A stretch of DNA of 64,000 nt from Aquabacterium sp. (GTDB taxonomy: Bacteria; Pseudomonadota; Gammaproteobacteria; Burkholderiales; Burkholderiaceae_C). Of the stretch, positions 1 to 13,191 are shown piece after piece. Under the pieces are notes generated by a model, which made no database searches, was not told the origin of the DNA, and saw nothing but the letters and a program-made list of their open reading frames with translations. The position numbers and the translations under genes are program-made. The stretch spans positions 310,001 through 374,000 of the forward strand of contig JAHFQM010000004.1 of NCBI GenBank assembly GCA_023266355.1. The letters are read 5' to 3'. Position 1 is the stretch's first letter, and each line of letters starts with the position of its first letter.

Positions 1-258
1 CTGGCCGGCGCGGAAGTCCTCGATGGCCACGCGCTCATCGACGTAGCTCTTGAGTTCGATGTCGGCGCCGTGCTTTTGCATGGCGATGGCGTAGTCGGTG
101 GCCTGGGCATAGACGTCGCCCGTCTTGCCAGCCACGTCCCAGACGCAGACCAGGGACTTGGCCTGGACGGCCGAGGAGGCGCCGAAAGCGGTGATCAGGG
201 CAGAAGCAGCCAGGGCCAGCGGCTTGAGGCAGGCCAGGGTGCGGTTTTTCAAGGACAT
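1..258 (-). CDS. AdeT-like putative solute-binding protein, N-terminal part
   Basis: The first 86 codons of a gene that runs off the left edge of the window. The protein starts with a signal peptide (MSLKNRTLACLKPLALAASA, then an AQA-like cleavage site near residue 33). The mature start has Cys-Val-Trp-Asp followed by a Gly-x-x-Gly-Asp segment and an Asp-Glu-x-Val-Ala-x-Glu-Asp-Phe-x-Ala-Gly stretch. From memory this is the N-terminus of the AdeT1/2 family of putative periplasmic solute-binding proteins, once linked to RND efflux. The ATG is chosen because AGGAG lies just upstream and the signal peptide follows it directly. Substrate is unknown. It reads in the same direction as proB but 222 bases separate them, so it may have its own promoter. 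Confidence 0.65.
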   Translation of the reverse strand, partial: MSLKNRTLACLKPLALAASALITAFGASSAVQAKSLVCVWDVAGKTGDVYAQATDYAIAMQKHGADIELKSYVDERVAIEDFRAGQ

Positions 259-444
259 GGGGACTCCTGGGAGGGGTCGGATGGACAAGGAACGGGGTCA
301 AGCGCCGCAGCGCAGGTCCGTCTTTTTAACGTCTTGCGCCGTGTCCTGCTGGACAGGCAAAACCCTTGGAACCCCCATCAGAGGGTGCTTCGGGTGGCTT
401 GAACGCCGACGTCCATCATGCCGTCAGTTGCCGTCGCTTCGTGC

Positions 445-468
445 CATGTTGCAAAAAGTGACAACATG
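445..468. promoter_or_regulatory. Inverted repeat between proB and the AdeT-like gene
   Basis: CATGTTG (445-451) and CAACATG (462-468) form perfect 7-base arms with a 10-base spacer. It lies just after the proB stop and upstream of the AdeT-like gene. No T-run follows it on either strand, so an operator is more likely than a terminator. This is only seen as a pattern; no regulator is known. Confidence 0.3.
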
Positions 469-480
469 ATTGTCCTGATT

Positions 481-3783
<3,303 letters not shown>

Positions 3784-3825
3784 GGATTTTCTCCTGAGGG
3801 ACTAGATTGAGGACGAACGGGCGGA

Positions 3826-4137
3826 TCAGGCGTTCACAGAGCTGATTTCCAGCTCGGTGTAGTTCTGACGGTGGCCCTGGCGCTTCTGGTAGTGCTTGCG
3901 ACGGCGCATCTTGAAGATGCGGACCTTGTCGTGCCGACCTTGCGACAGAACGGTTGCCTTGACAGTTGCGCCAGCCACCAAAGGCGTGCCCACCGTGAGT
4001 TCTGCGCCGGAGCCGACTGCCAGAACTTGGTCGATCACGATCTCTTGGCCAACGTCCGCAGCAATCTGTTCTACTTTAATTTTTTCGCCGGCAGCAACTT
4101 TGTATTGCTTACCACCGGTTTTTATGACCGCGTACAT
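3826..4137 (-). CDS. rplU: 50S ribosomal protein L21
   Basis: Large-subunit protein that binds 23S rRNA. 103 residues, with the family start [14 protein letters not shown] and the C-terminal [16 protein letters not shown] segment. An in-frame upstream extension of 13 residues is rejected because MYAV is the universal start. It is the first gene of rplU-rpmA, with a strong promoter about 130 bases upstream and a hairpin in the leader. Confidence 0.98.
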   Translation of the reverse strand: MYAVIKTGGKQYKVAAGEKIKVEQIAADVGQEIVIDQVLAVGSGAELTVGTPLVAGATVKATVLSQGRHDKVRIFKMRRRKHYQKRQGHRQNYTELEISSVNA

Positions 4138-4203
4138 GTTGAGACCTTTCAAAAAAGAGCTTGTGCCTCCACCCAAAGTGCCTCGAAGGTGACAGACAAC
4201 ATC

Positions 4204-4221
4204 TTCTGATTTGCATCAGAA
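4204..4221 (-). promoter_or_regulatory. Hairpin in the rplU leader
   Basis: TTCTGAT and ATCAGAA form perfect 7-base arms around TTGC. It lies in the roughly 120-base untranslated leader of rplU, between the predicted start of transcription and the start codon. It could be a structured leader for ribosomal protein feedback, an mRNA stabiliser, or chance. No terminator-like T-run follows. Confidence 0.4.
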
Positions 4222-4247
4222 AAACGCACACTGGCACCCAAGGCGCT

Positions 4248-5501
4248 CTAAGCGAAGCTCTCTACTTTAGCTGGGCCTGATGTCGCTGTCAAGTTTTGGC
4301 CGTCTTGCGGGCCGGGAGCACCCCAGCCGAAGAAGCGCACCACCTCCTCGCGCTTGGCGAGGGCGTCGGTGAAACCGAGGTGGATCAGCTCCCGCGTGAA
4401 CGAGGACTCGAACAGCAGGTAGCTGGCCAGGGCCGTGCCGCGGGCGCTTTTGCCCCGACCGTACACGCCCACGGCACGCAGCATGGCGCGCACCGCCGGC
4501 GGCAACGCCCAGAGGTGGCGGGCGGCGATGTCGTCGATGCGCTGGCTGGGCGCGATGACCAGGATGTCCACCGGGCGCAGCGGCGTCTGGGCACGCTGCT
4601 CGGGCGTGAGCAGGCCCAGGGTCTGGTTGACGCGTTGCATGCGCTCGATGTCCACGGCCAGGGCGTCCAGGAAGATGCTGGACATGGCGTGGCCGGCGAT
4701 CTGCGCCAGGTTGGGGTACTCGGCCGCCGTCTGGCGTGGGGCCTGGGGCTCGTGCAGGCGCCCTGCCCCGACCACGAGGATGCGGTCGGCGCCCAGGTGG
4801 ATGGCCGGCGACATGGGCGCGGCCTGGCGCATCGCGCCGTCGCCGCAGTAGTGCGCCCCGTCGTTGACGCCCAGCTTGACCGAAGGGAAAACGAAAGGGA
4901 TGGCCGAGGACGCCATGAGGTGGTCCAGGCTCAGGCCGTCGCGCACGCTGATGCGTTGCGAACGCGACCAGGGCTCGATGGGCTCGGCGCTGTCGTAGAA
5001 GGTGACGTGCTCGCCGGTGGTGTAGCTCGATGCCGTGACGGCGACGGCGTCCAGATGCCCCTTGGCCATCATCTCGGGGATGCGGTCGATGCTGAACAGG
5101 TGGGGCAGCAGTTCGCGCAGGGGCTCGTTGTCGAGCAGGGAGCGCGGGCGGGCGCGGCGCCAGCGGGCCAGGGCCCAGCCCAGCGAGAACAGCGTGAGCC
5201 ATTGCGCCCCGCTGCGGATGACGCCGAAGGAGTCGGAGCGGTACACCTGCTCGGTGCGGAAGTCCCGCCAGACCTCGATCATGGCGCGCAGGGCCAGGTC
5301 GTAGTGGTCGGCGCGGCTGGCCAGGGCCATGCCGTTGATGGCGCCGGCCGAGGTGCCGCAGATGATGCGGAAAGGGCTGCCGCGGAGCTTTTCGCCCGCG
5401 TCGCGCCGGATGAGCTGCAAGGCTTGCAACACGCCCACCTGGTAGGCGGCGCGCGCACCACCGCCGGTGAGGATGAGGGCGGTCTTGCCGGCGCTGCTCA
5501 T
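4248..5501 (-). CDS. Patatin-like phospholipase
   Basis: Predicted lipid acyl hydrolase with a Ser-Asp dyad. 417 residues. The oxyanion glycine motif GGGARAAYQ is at 13-21, the nucleophile motif GTSAG has Ser51, and the catalytic Asp-Gly pair is at about 221-222. No signal peptide is seen, so it is probably cytoplasmic or membrane associated. The start MSSAGKTALILTGGG is chosen because it gives the family N-terminus; a 40-residue upstream extension would overlap the LOG gene. It starts 13 bases after the LOG gene stop, so the two probably form an operon. Its 3' end contains the rplU promoter. Substrate is unknown. Confidence 0.88.
   Translation of the reverse strand: MSSAGKTALILTGGGARAAYQVGVLQALQLIRRDAGEKLRGSPFRIICGTSAGAINGMALASRADHYDLALRAMIEVWRDFRTEQVYRSDSFGVIRSGAQWLTLFSLGWALARWRRARPRSLLDNEPLRELLPHLFSIDRIPEMMAKGHLDAVAVTASSYTTGEHVTFYDSAEPIEPWSRSQRISVRDGLSLDHLMASSAIPFVFPSVKLGVNDGAHYCGDGAMRQAAPMSPAIHLGADRILVVGAGRLHEPQAPRQTAAEYPNLAQIAGHAMSSIFLDALAVDIERMQRVNQTLGLLTPEQRAQTPLRPVDILVIAPSQRIDDIAARHLWALPPAVRAMLRAVGVYGRGKSARGTALASYLLFESSFTRELIHLGFTDALAKREEVVRFFGWGAPGPQDGQNLTATSGPAKVESFA
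4264..4292 (-). promoter_or_regulatory. Sigma70 promoter of rplU-rpmA
   Basis: On the minus strand, TTGACA (4287-4292) and TAAAGT (4264-4269) are separated by exactly 17 bases. This is a near-consensus sigma70 promoter. It lies inside the last codons of the patatin-like gene, so transcription of rplU starts near 4257. Confidence 0.85.
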
Positions 5502-5514
5502 GGCCCCGTCCGCT

Positions 5515-6420
5515 TCACCAACCGCAGGCCGTGTCGGCCTCGGGTTGGCCCAGGCGATAGACCTCGCGCAGGGTTTCCCAGGCTTCGTCGGCGGTTTCGA
5601 CGTAGCGGAAGAGGTGGACATCCTCCGGGCTGATCATGCCGGTCTCCACCAGGTGCTCGAAGTTGATGAGCTTGGTCCAGAAGGCGCGGCCGAACAGCAG
5701 CACGGGTCGCTTGCGGCACTTGCCGGTCTGGATGAGGGTGAGCGTCTCGAAAAGCTCATCGAGCGTGCCGAAGCCGCCAGGGAAGCACACCAGCGCCACC
5801 GAACGCATCAGGAAGTGCATCTTGCGCAGCGCGAAGTAGTGGAACTGGAAGCACAGTCGCGGCGTGATGTACGGGTTGGGCTCTTGCTCGTGGGGCAGCA
5901 CGATGTTGAGGCCCAGGCTCTTGCCACCGACCTCGTGCGCGCCGCGGTTGCCCGCCTCCATCACGCCCGGGCCACCGCCGGTGACCACGTAGATGGGGTT
6001 GTCCAGCTGAGCGGAGTGCTCGGTGACCAGGCTGGCAAAGCGCCGCGCCTCTTCGTAATAGCGCGACATCTCGACATGGCGCTTGGCTGCGCGGATGGCC
6101 TGCTCGCGCGCGCTGCCCGGCGGCAAGGCTTCGGCCTCGTCCAGGTGGGCATGGGCCACATCGGCAGGCTGGATGCGGGCGCTGCCGAACACCACGATGG
6201 TGGACTCGATGCCTTCCTCGCGCTGGACCATCTCGGGCTTGAGCAACTCCAGCTGCATGCGCACCGGGCGCAGGTCGGGGTTGAGCAGGAAATCGGTGTC
6301 GGTGAAGGCGAGCTGGTAGCTGCTGTCAGGGCCGTTGTACAGGCTGGTCTTGCCAGCGTGGCGGGCGTCCTGGACGGCGGTCGGGAAGTTGCGTTCCAGC
6401 AGCTCTTTGGGGTTGTTCAT
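5515..6420 (-). CDS. LOG-family nucleotide-binding protein
   Basis: Rossmann-fold protein of the LOG / lysine-decarboxylase-like family. Characterised members hydrolyse nucleoside 5'-monophosphates (cytokinin riboside phosphoribohydrolase or related activity). 301 residues, with GGGPGVMEAGNRG (148-160) and PGGFGTLDE (214-222), the phosphate-binding and catalytic motifs. The N-terminal 75 residues are an extension beyond the short LOG proteins. It lies upstream of the patatin gene and probably shares its transcript. True substrate in this organism is not known. Confidence 0.88.
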   Translation of the reverse strand: MNNPKELLERNFPTAVQDARHAGKTSLYNGPDSSYQLAFTDTDFLLNPDLRPVRMQLELLKPEMVQREEGIESTIVVFGSARIQPADVAHAHLDEAEALPPGSAREQAIRAAKRHVEMSRYYEEARRFASLVTEHSAQLDNPIYVVTGGGPGVMEAGNRGAHEVGGKSLGLNIVLPHEQEPNPYITPRLCFQFHYFALRKMHFLMRSVALVCFPGGFGTLDELFETLTLIQTGKCRKRPVLLFGRAFWTKLINFEHLVETGMISPEDVHLFRYVETADEAWETLREVYRLGQPEADTACGW

Positions 6421-6537
6421 GGCTCAGCGGTTCTGAAGTCGTGGCACCAGTATGGGGCGAGCGCTTGGCGCCACACACCGGGAATAAAGGCAGGAATGCG
6501 GACGGTGGGAGGGATGCCGCCGTGAAATGACGCCCAC

Positions 6538-7347
6538 TCAGGGCGAGCCCTTGGCGCAGGTCGCCGCGCCGCACACCGGGCAGGCCGGGTCGCGCTTGAC
6601 GCGCAGCCGCGTCCACGACCAGTCCCGGCCATCCAGCATGAGCAGCTGTCCGGCCAGGCTGGTGTGCCCAGCCAGGGTGCCGGTGTCGGCGGCACGCGCA
6701 TCGCCCTGCCCGGCCAGCAGCTTGAGTGCTTCGCCCGCCTGCATCACGCCCATCAGCCCGACCACGGGCGCGAACACGCCCAGCAAGGCACAGCGGGTTT
6801 CTTCGGGCGGCGCGTCAGGGGGGAACAGGCAGGCGTAGCAAGGGCTGTCGGCGCGGCGCGGGTCGAACACGCTGATCTGGCCGTCCCAGCGCAAGGCCGA
6901 GGCCGAGACCAGCGGCACACCCGCGCGCCAGGCCAGGCGGTTGACGAGCTGGCGGGTGGCGAAGGTGTCGGTGCAGTCCAGCACCACGTCGACCTGGGGC
7001 AGCAGTTCGGTCAGCAAGGCCTCGTCGGCCGCCTGGGCCAGGGCCTGCACCTGCACCTCGGGGTTGATCTCGGCCATCGCGGTGCGGGCCGAATCGACCT
7101 TGGGCTGGCCGATGCGTTCGGTGCTGTGCGCGATCTGGCGCTGCAGGTTGGAGAGCTCGACCGTGTCCGGGTCGATCACGGTGATGCGCCCGACCCCGGC
7201 GGACGCCAGGTAGAGCAAGGCCGGGGCCCCAAGGCCGCCAGCGCCGATGACCACGGCGTGCGCGGCCAGCAGCCGCTCCTGGGCGGCCTCGGGCCAGTCG
7301 TCCAGCAGCAGGTGCCGGCTGTAGCGCAGCTCTTGGGCGTCGTCCAC
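6538..7347 (-). CDS. MoeB/ThiF-type adenylyltransferase
   Basis: E1-like enzyme that adenylates the C-terminal Gly-Gly of a sulfur-carrier protein (MoaD or ThiS). 269 residues. The ATP site GAGGLGAP is at 35-42, the Asp-Thr-Phe segment at 127-129, and two zinc CxxC pairs are at 170/173 and near 258-261. Length and zinc pairs fit MoeB; the sequence alone does not settle MoeB against ThiF. It lies 29 bases after the protease gene in the same direction, an arrangement often seen in betaproteobacteria. MoeB would also serve the molybdenum hydroxylase encoded at 29.8-32.6 kb. Confidence 0.88.
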   Translation of the reverse strand: MDDAQELRYSRHLLLDDWPEAAQERLLAAHAVVIGAGGLGAPALLYLASAGVGRITVIDPDTVELSNLQRQIAHSTERIGQPKVDSARTAMAEINPEVQVQALAQAADEALLTELLPQVDVVLDCTDTFATRQLVNRLAWRAGVPLVSASALRWDGQISVFDPRRADSPCYACLFPPDAPPEETRCALLGVFAPVVGLMGVMQAGEALKLLAGQGDARAADTGTLAGHTSLAGQLLMLDGRDWSWTRLRVKRDPACPVCGAATCAKGSP

Positions 7348-7376
7348 GCCGTGTCAGCCAGATCAGCGCGAGGGAA

Positions 7377-8834
7377 TCAAGGCGCCTTGGGCTCGTCGGT
7401 CTTGCCTTCGGCCTTGCGCTCGGTCATGGTCTTGGAGACCAGCACCGTCTTGCCCTGCAGCTTGTTGAGGGCCTGGCGCAGCGGGAAGTCCTCGGCGCTG
7501 CCGAACTCGGGCAGCGGCTTGGGCGCCTCGTTCTTCTTGCCGGCATTGGCCTCTTCCAGCTTCTTGACGGCTTCTTCGCGGGCCTTCTCGCGGGCGGCGT
7601 CCTTCTCTTCCTTGCCCTGGCCGCTGGCGATGTGCTTTTCCAGGTCGGCCTCGCGCAGGCGCAGCGCCGCGAACAGGTTGCCCTCTTCGGACTCGTCCAC
7701 CATCACGTCAGGGACGATGCCCTTGGCCTGGATGGAGCGGCCGTTCGGGGTGTAGTAGCGCGCCGTGGTGATCTTCAGGGCCGTGTCGGCGGTGAGCTGG
7801 CGCACGGTCTGCACCGAGCCCTTGCCGAAGGTCTGGCCACCCATGATGACGGCGCGCTTGTGGTCCTGCAGGGCACCGGAAACGATTTCCGAGGCCGAAG
7901 CCGAGCCCTCGTTGACCAGCACGACGACCGGCACGTTCTTGAGCGCGGCCGGCAGGCGGGCCAGCGGGTCGGTGCCAAAGCGGCGCGAGTAATCTTCGGC
8001 GCGGGCCTTGAAGACCTGCTTGGACTCGGCGAGCTGTCCGTTGGTGGACACCACGGTCACGTCCTTGGGCAGGAAGGCGGCCGACACGGCGATGGCGCCT
8101 TCGAGCAGGCCACCCGGGTCGTTGCGCAGGTCGAGCACCAGGCCCTTGAGCTTGGGGTCGTCCTTGTAGAGCTTCTCGACCTTGGCGACGAAGTCTTCGA
8201 CGGTGCGGTCCTGAAACTGGCTGATGCGGACCCAGCCGTAGCCCGGCTCGATCATCTTGGCGCGCACGCTTTGCACGCGGATTTCCTCGCGCACGATGGT
8301 CACGGGGAAGCTGCGGTTTTCGAGCTTGCGGAAGATGGTGAGGACGACCTTGGTGTTGGGCTCGCCGCGCATGCGCTTGACGGCCTGGTCCATGGTCAGA
8401 CCCTTGACGAAGGTGTCGTCGATCTTGGTGATCAGGTCGCCGGTTTTCAGGCCAGCGCGGAAGGCGGGCGAGCCTTCGATGGGCGACACCACTTTGACGA
8501 GGCCGTCTTCCATGCCGATTTCGATGCCCACGCCGACGAATTTGCCGGTGGTGCCTTCGCGGAATTCCTTGAAGGTGGTTTTGTCGAAATACACGGAATG
8601 GGGGTCGAGGCCCGCGACCATGCCACCGATGGCGTCGCTGAAGAGTTTCTTTTCATCGACCGGCTCGACGTAATCGGTCTTGATCATGCCGAAGACCGCA
8701 GCGAGCTGCTGCATTTCTTCCAGTGGCAGCGGGGCCACGGCATTGCGCGCGGTGGCGCCGAATTGCAGGGTGGTCAGGCCACCGGCCAGCGCACCCAGCG
8801 CAACCCAGCCAGCAATTTTCAATTTGGAGGTCAT
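7377..8834 (-). CDS. S41-family C-terminal processing protease
   Basis: Periplasmic serine protease of the CtpA/Prc family. 485 residues. A single N-terminal membrane anchor (about 8-24) is followed by a PDZ domain (about 95-180) and the S41 catalytic domain. The catalytic Ser lies in GSASASE (about residue 313) and the Lys in FGKGS (about 338). The C-terminal 90 residues are rich in Lys and Glu and probably form a helix. Family members trim membrane and cell-wall enzymes; the target here is unknown. It is followed by the MoeB/ThiF gene. Confidence 0.92.
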   Translation of the reverse strand: MTSKLKIAGWVALGALAGGLTTLQFGATARNAVAPLPLEEMQQLAAVFGMIKTDYVEPVDEKKLFSDAIGGMVAGLDPHSVYFDKTTFKEFREGTTGKFVGVGIEIGMEDGLVKVVSPIEGSPAFRAGLKTGDLITKIDDTFVKGLTMDQAVKRMRGEPNTKVVLTIFRKLENRSFPVTIVREEIRVQSVRAKMIEPGYGWVRISQFQDRTVEDFVAKVEKLYKDDPKLKGLVLDLRNDPGGLLEGAIAVSAAFLPKDVTVVSTNGQLAESKQVFKARAEDYSRRFGTDPLARLPAALKNVPVVVLVNEGSASASEIVSGALQDHKRAVIMGGQTFGKGSVQTVRQLTADTALKITTARYYTPNGRSIQAKGIVPDVMVDESEEGNLFAALRLREADLEKHIASGQGKEEKDAAREKAREEAVKKLEEANAGKKNEAPKPLPEFGSAEDFPLRQALNKLQGKTVLVSKTMTERKAEGKTDEPKAP

Positions 8835-9039
8835 GGCAATATCAGCCCGTTTTCGACCCGGGGCGCAGGCGCGGGATGCGCAGCAGGCCCAGTTTCTCGT
8901 GGTGTGCGGTCAGTATAGGGCGCGTCAAGTGCCCTCACTGGGCAATAAGGGCAGAACTTGCCCGCAGATGTGTGGATTGAAGCGCGCTTGTGTCGCCGCA
9001 GTCGCGCGAAACAGACGGCGCGCTGCCGCAGCGGCGTGC

Positions 9040-10926
<1,887 letters not shown>

Positions 10927-11019
10927 GGAGGCAGCGGCAGGGGCGGCAGGAGCGGCTTGGGGTGCGGCAAGGCCGTCATTGTGCCTGTGCCGCGTCCGTG
11001 GCCTGCGCCGGCTTCCAGC

Positions 11020-11343
11020 TCACTTGGCGGCAGAAGCGGCCGGGTGGCCGTGCTCGTGGGCCTCGCGGCGGCGTTCGCGGCGCTCTTCGCGGCGCTCGCG
11101 GACATCGGTGCGGCGCTCGTGGCGGTCGGCGTGGAGGTCACGCTTGTCGGCGCGGATGTCGCGGGTGTCCTGGCGCACGGCGGAAGCGGCGGGCACAGGT
11201 GCCGGGGCCGTGGGCTTGGCTTGCAAGGCCGGGGCTGCGGGCACGGCCGGGGTGGCAGAGGTGCTGCCCTGGGCCCAAACGGGGGCCGTGGCGGTGGCGC
11301 TCAGGGCCAGCAACAGGGAGGCGGTCAGCAGGCGGGTCTTCAT
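11020..11343 (-). CDS. Small secreted protein rich in Arg, Asp, Glu and His
   Basis: 107 residues of unknown function. A clear signal peptide (MKTRLLTASLLLALSATATA, cleavage after VWAQ near residue 25) leads into a Pro/Ala-rich linker (26-55) and then a strongly charged region with a repeated Arg-Asp-x-Arg / Arg-Glu-Glu-Arg pattern and several His (56-100). The start is chosen because it begins the signal peptide; the frame is open further upstream but that part overlaps the GST gene on the same strand. Similar arginine/aspartate repeat periplasmic proteins occur in other Burkholderiales; metal or polyanion binding is only a guess. Confidence 0.7.
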   Translation of the reverse strand: MKTRLLTASLLLALSATATAPVWAQGSTSATPAVPAAPALQAKPTAPAPVPAASAVRQDTRDIRADKRDLHADRHERRTDVRERREERRERRREAHEHGHPAASAAK

Positions 11344-11483
11344 GGTGTGTTCCTTCTTGGAGGTCATGAGGTGAGAGCGTGGGGTTCTGCTTCGTTCAAG
11401 GTCAGCAGCGTGTGTCGCTGCCTGATGAATCAACGGCCCCACCGCCCCGTCCGCCGACGCCCGCTCTGTAAAGAAAGATGATG

Positions 11484-12188
11484 TCAGCGCCGCACCGTGC
11501 TGGCGTCCTGCCCGAACAACACGCTGCGCGACTGCGCGTTGACCGACGGCGCGTTGCCCGGGTTGACCTCCTCGGCGCGGGCGTAGGCACGCTGCGTGGC
11601 CGGGCGGGCGGCGATGGCCTGGAACCAGCGCTGCAGGTGCGGGAAGTCGGCGAGGTTTTGCTGCTGGCGCTCGTGCGGCACGATCCAGGGGTAGCAGGCC
11701 ATGTCGGCGATAGAGTAGCCACCGGCGATGAACTCGCGCTCGGCCAGTTGCTTGTTGAGCACGGCGTAGAGGCGCGCGGTTTCCTTGACGTAGCGCTCGA
11801 TGGCGTAGGGGATCTTCTCGGGCGCGTACTGGCTGAAATGGTGGTTCTGGCCGGCCATGGGGCCCAGGCCGCCCATCTGCCAGAACAGCCACTGCAGCGC
11901 CTCGTTGCGGCCGCGCAGGTCGGCGGGGATGAAGCGGGCGGTCTTGTCGGCCAGGTAGAGCAGGATGGCGCCGGACTCGAACAGGCTCAGCGGGGCGCCG
12001 CCATCGGCCGGGGCGTGGTCGACGATGGCCGGGATGCGGTTGTTCGGTGCGATCTTCAGGAAGTCGGGCTGGAACTGCTCGCCTTGGCCGATGTGGACGG
12101 GCACGATGCGGTAAGGCAGTTCGGCCTCTTCCAGGAACATCGTGACCTTGTGGCCGTTGGGGGTGGTCCAGTAGTGCAGGTCGATCAT
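11484..12188 (-). CDS. Glutathione S-transferase, YfcG/YghU type
   Basis: Glutathione-dependent disulfide-bond oxidoreductase of the Nu class. 234 residues. The N-terminal thioredoxin-like domain starts MIDLHYWTTPNGHKVT and contains NNRIPAIVDH and the LFESGAILLYLA segment, which contribute glutathione binding; the C-terminal helical domain has the QWLFWQMGGLGPM signature of YfcG. The start at MIDL is chosen from family alignment; an extra 11 residues are possible upstream. It is transcribed toward the small secreted protein gene with 140 bases between them. Confidence 0.9.
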   Translation of the reverse strand: MIDLHYWTTPNGHKVTMFLEEAELPYRIVPVHIGQGEQFQPDFLKIAPNNRIPAIVDHAPADGGAPLSLFESGAILLYLADKTARFIPADLRGRNEALQWLFWQMGGLGPMAGQNHHFSQYAPEKIPYAIERYVKETARLYAVLNKQLAEREFIAGGYSIADMACYPWIVPHERQQQNLADFPHLQRWFQAIAARPATQRAYARAEEVNPGNAPSVNAQSRSVLFGQDASTVRR

Positions 12189-12313
12189 GCGGGGTTCCTT
12201 GGTTTGCCGCGGGTGGGACAACGCGATGCGGTCATCATCCGGGAAACTGCCGGCGCGTGCGAAGGCCGCATGCCGTGCAAGGCTTCGCCAACTGTGTCAG
12301 GGACAATGGCCGC

Positions 12314-12604
12314 ATGAACACCGCGCCCCACCCCTCAGACGCCTCGGACCTCGCCCCCCTGCCCGCTTTGCCGATGGGCCTGTACGTGCACCACAAGGGC
12401 GGCCGCTACGAGGTGCTGGGCGTGGCGCGGCACAGCGAAACGCACGAGGCCTTGGTGGTGTACCGGCCGCTGTACGGCGAGGGCGCGCTGTGGGTGCGGC
12501 CCTTCGCGATGTTCACGGAAGACGTGGTGACCGACGGCGTGCGCCAGCCGCGCTTCAGGTGGATGGCGACGGAGGCAGGCGCTGCGCCAGCGGCGCCTCG
12601 ATGA
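12314..12604 (+). CDS. DUF1653 domain protein
   Basis: 96-residue cytoplasmic protein of unknown function. The segment GLYVHHKGGRYEVLGVARHS followed by VVYRPLYG, LWVRPFAMFTE and a Phe-Arg pair is the DUF1653 domain, a small beta-rich fold. The ATG at 12314 is preferred because the domain follows it closely. The last 50 bases overlap the convergent ferredoxin gene. Confidence 0.85.
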   Translation: MNTAPHPSDASDLAPLPALPMGLYVHHKGGRYEVLGVARHSETHEALVVYRPLYGEGALWVRPFAMFTEDVVTDGVRQPRFRWMATEAGAAPAAPR

Positions 12605-12890
12605 CGATGTTCACGGCCTCGCCGGTCTCGCCGACATCGGTGCCAGGCAGGGCCACACAGGGCAGGATCTCGCCGGCCTCGCGCTCATCAGGGCTGAGGC
12701 CAGGCCAGTCGATGCGGTAGCGCACCGCGCCCGACAGCATCTGGCAGCGGCAGGCGCGGCAGGTGCCGTTGCGGCACGAGCGCGGCAGGCTCACTCCCGC
12801 GGCCAAGGCGGCCTCCAGCAGGCTTTGTCCCGGCGCCACGGGCACGGTCGCGCCCAGGGGCAGGATGGTGAGCGTGGTGGCGGGCGTCAT
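12555..12890 (-). CDS. 2Fe-2S ferredoxin-like protein
   Basis: Plant-type ferredoxin domain, about 111 residues. The cluster ligands are seen as SCRNGTCRACRC (three Cys in CxxxxCxxC spacing) with the fourth Cys in LPCVAL about 35 residues later. It should act as a small electron carrier in the cytoplasm. The start at MTPATTL is chosen because the beta-grasp domain begins there; MAAWVHAR at 12926 is a possible longer start. The 3' end overlaps the DUF1653 gene on the other strand by 50 bases. No partner reductase is adjacent. Confidence 0.78.
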   Translation of the reverse strand: MTPATTLTILPLGATVPVAPGQSLLEAALAAGVSLPRSCRNGTCRACRCQMLSGAVRYRIDWPGLSPDEREAGEILPCVALPGTDVGETGEAVNIVIEAPLAQRLPPSPST

Positions 12891-12945
12891 CGGCGCATCA
12901 AGGCGGGCATGCACCCAGGCAGCCATGGGCACGCCGCCTGCACCG

Positions 12946-13191
12946 TCACTTGGCGGCGGGCGTTGGCTCGGCCGGAGCGTCGTCCTTCGTCGCTGCCTTG
13001 ACGCCGGCAGCGGCCACATCGACCGTGGTCTCCACCACCGTGGCCGTGACCTTGACGGCGGTGGCGGCCACGCTCACGGCGGCATCTGCAACGGTGACGA
13101 TGGCGCAACCGGACAGCAGCCACGACGCGCCAGACAGCAGCACACAGGTGCGGGCAAGGCGTGCGACAGCGCGGAAGGACACAGCGGGCAT
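12946..13191 (-). CDS. Small lipoprotein
   Basis: 81 residues. An N-terminal signal ends in a lipobox Leu-Leu-Ser-Gly-Cys (Cys near residue 29), followed by a run rich in Ala, Val and Thr and a charged C-terminus. It resembles the NF038104 family of small lipoproteins (Cys-Ala-Ile-x-Thr-Val-Ala-Asp after the lipobox), from memory. Its ATG overlaps the dinB stop by one base (TGATG), so it is probably translated with dinB. Function unknown. Confidence 0.68.
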   Translation of the reverse strand: MPAVSFRAVARLARTCVLLSGASWLLSGCAIVTVADAAVSVAATAVKVTATVVETTVDVAAAGVKAATKDDAPAEPTPAAK

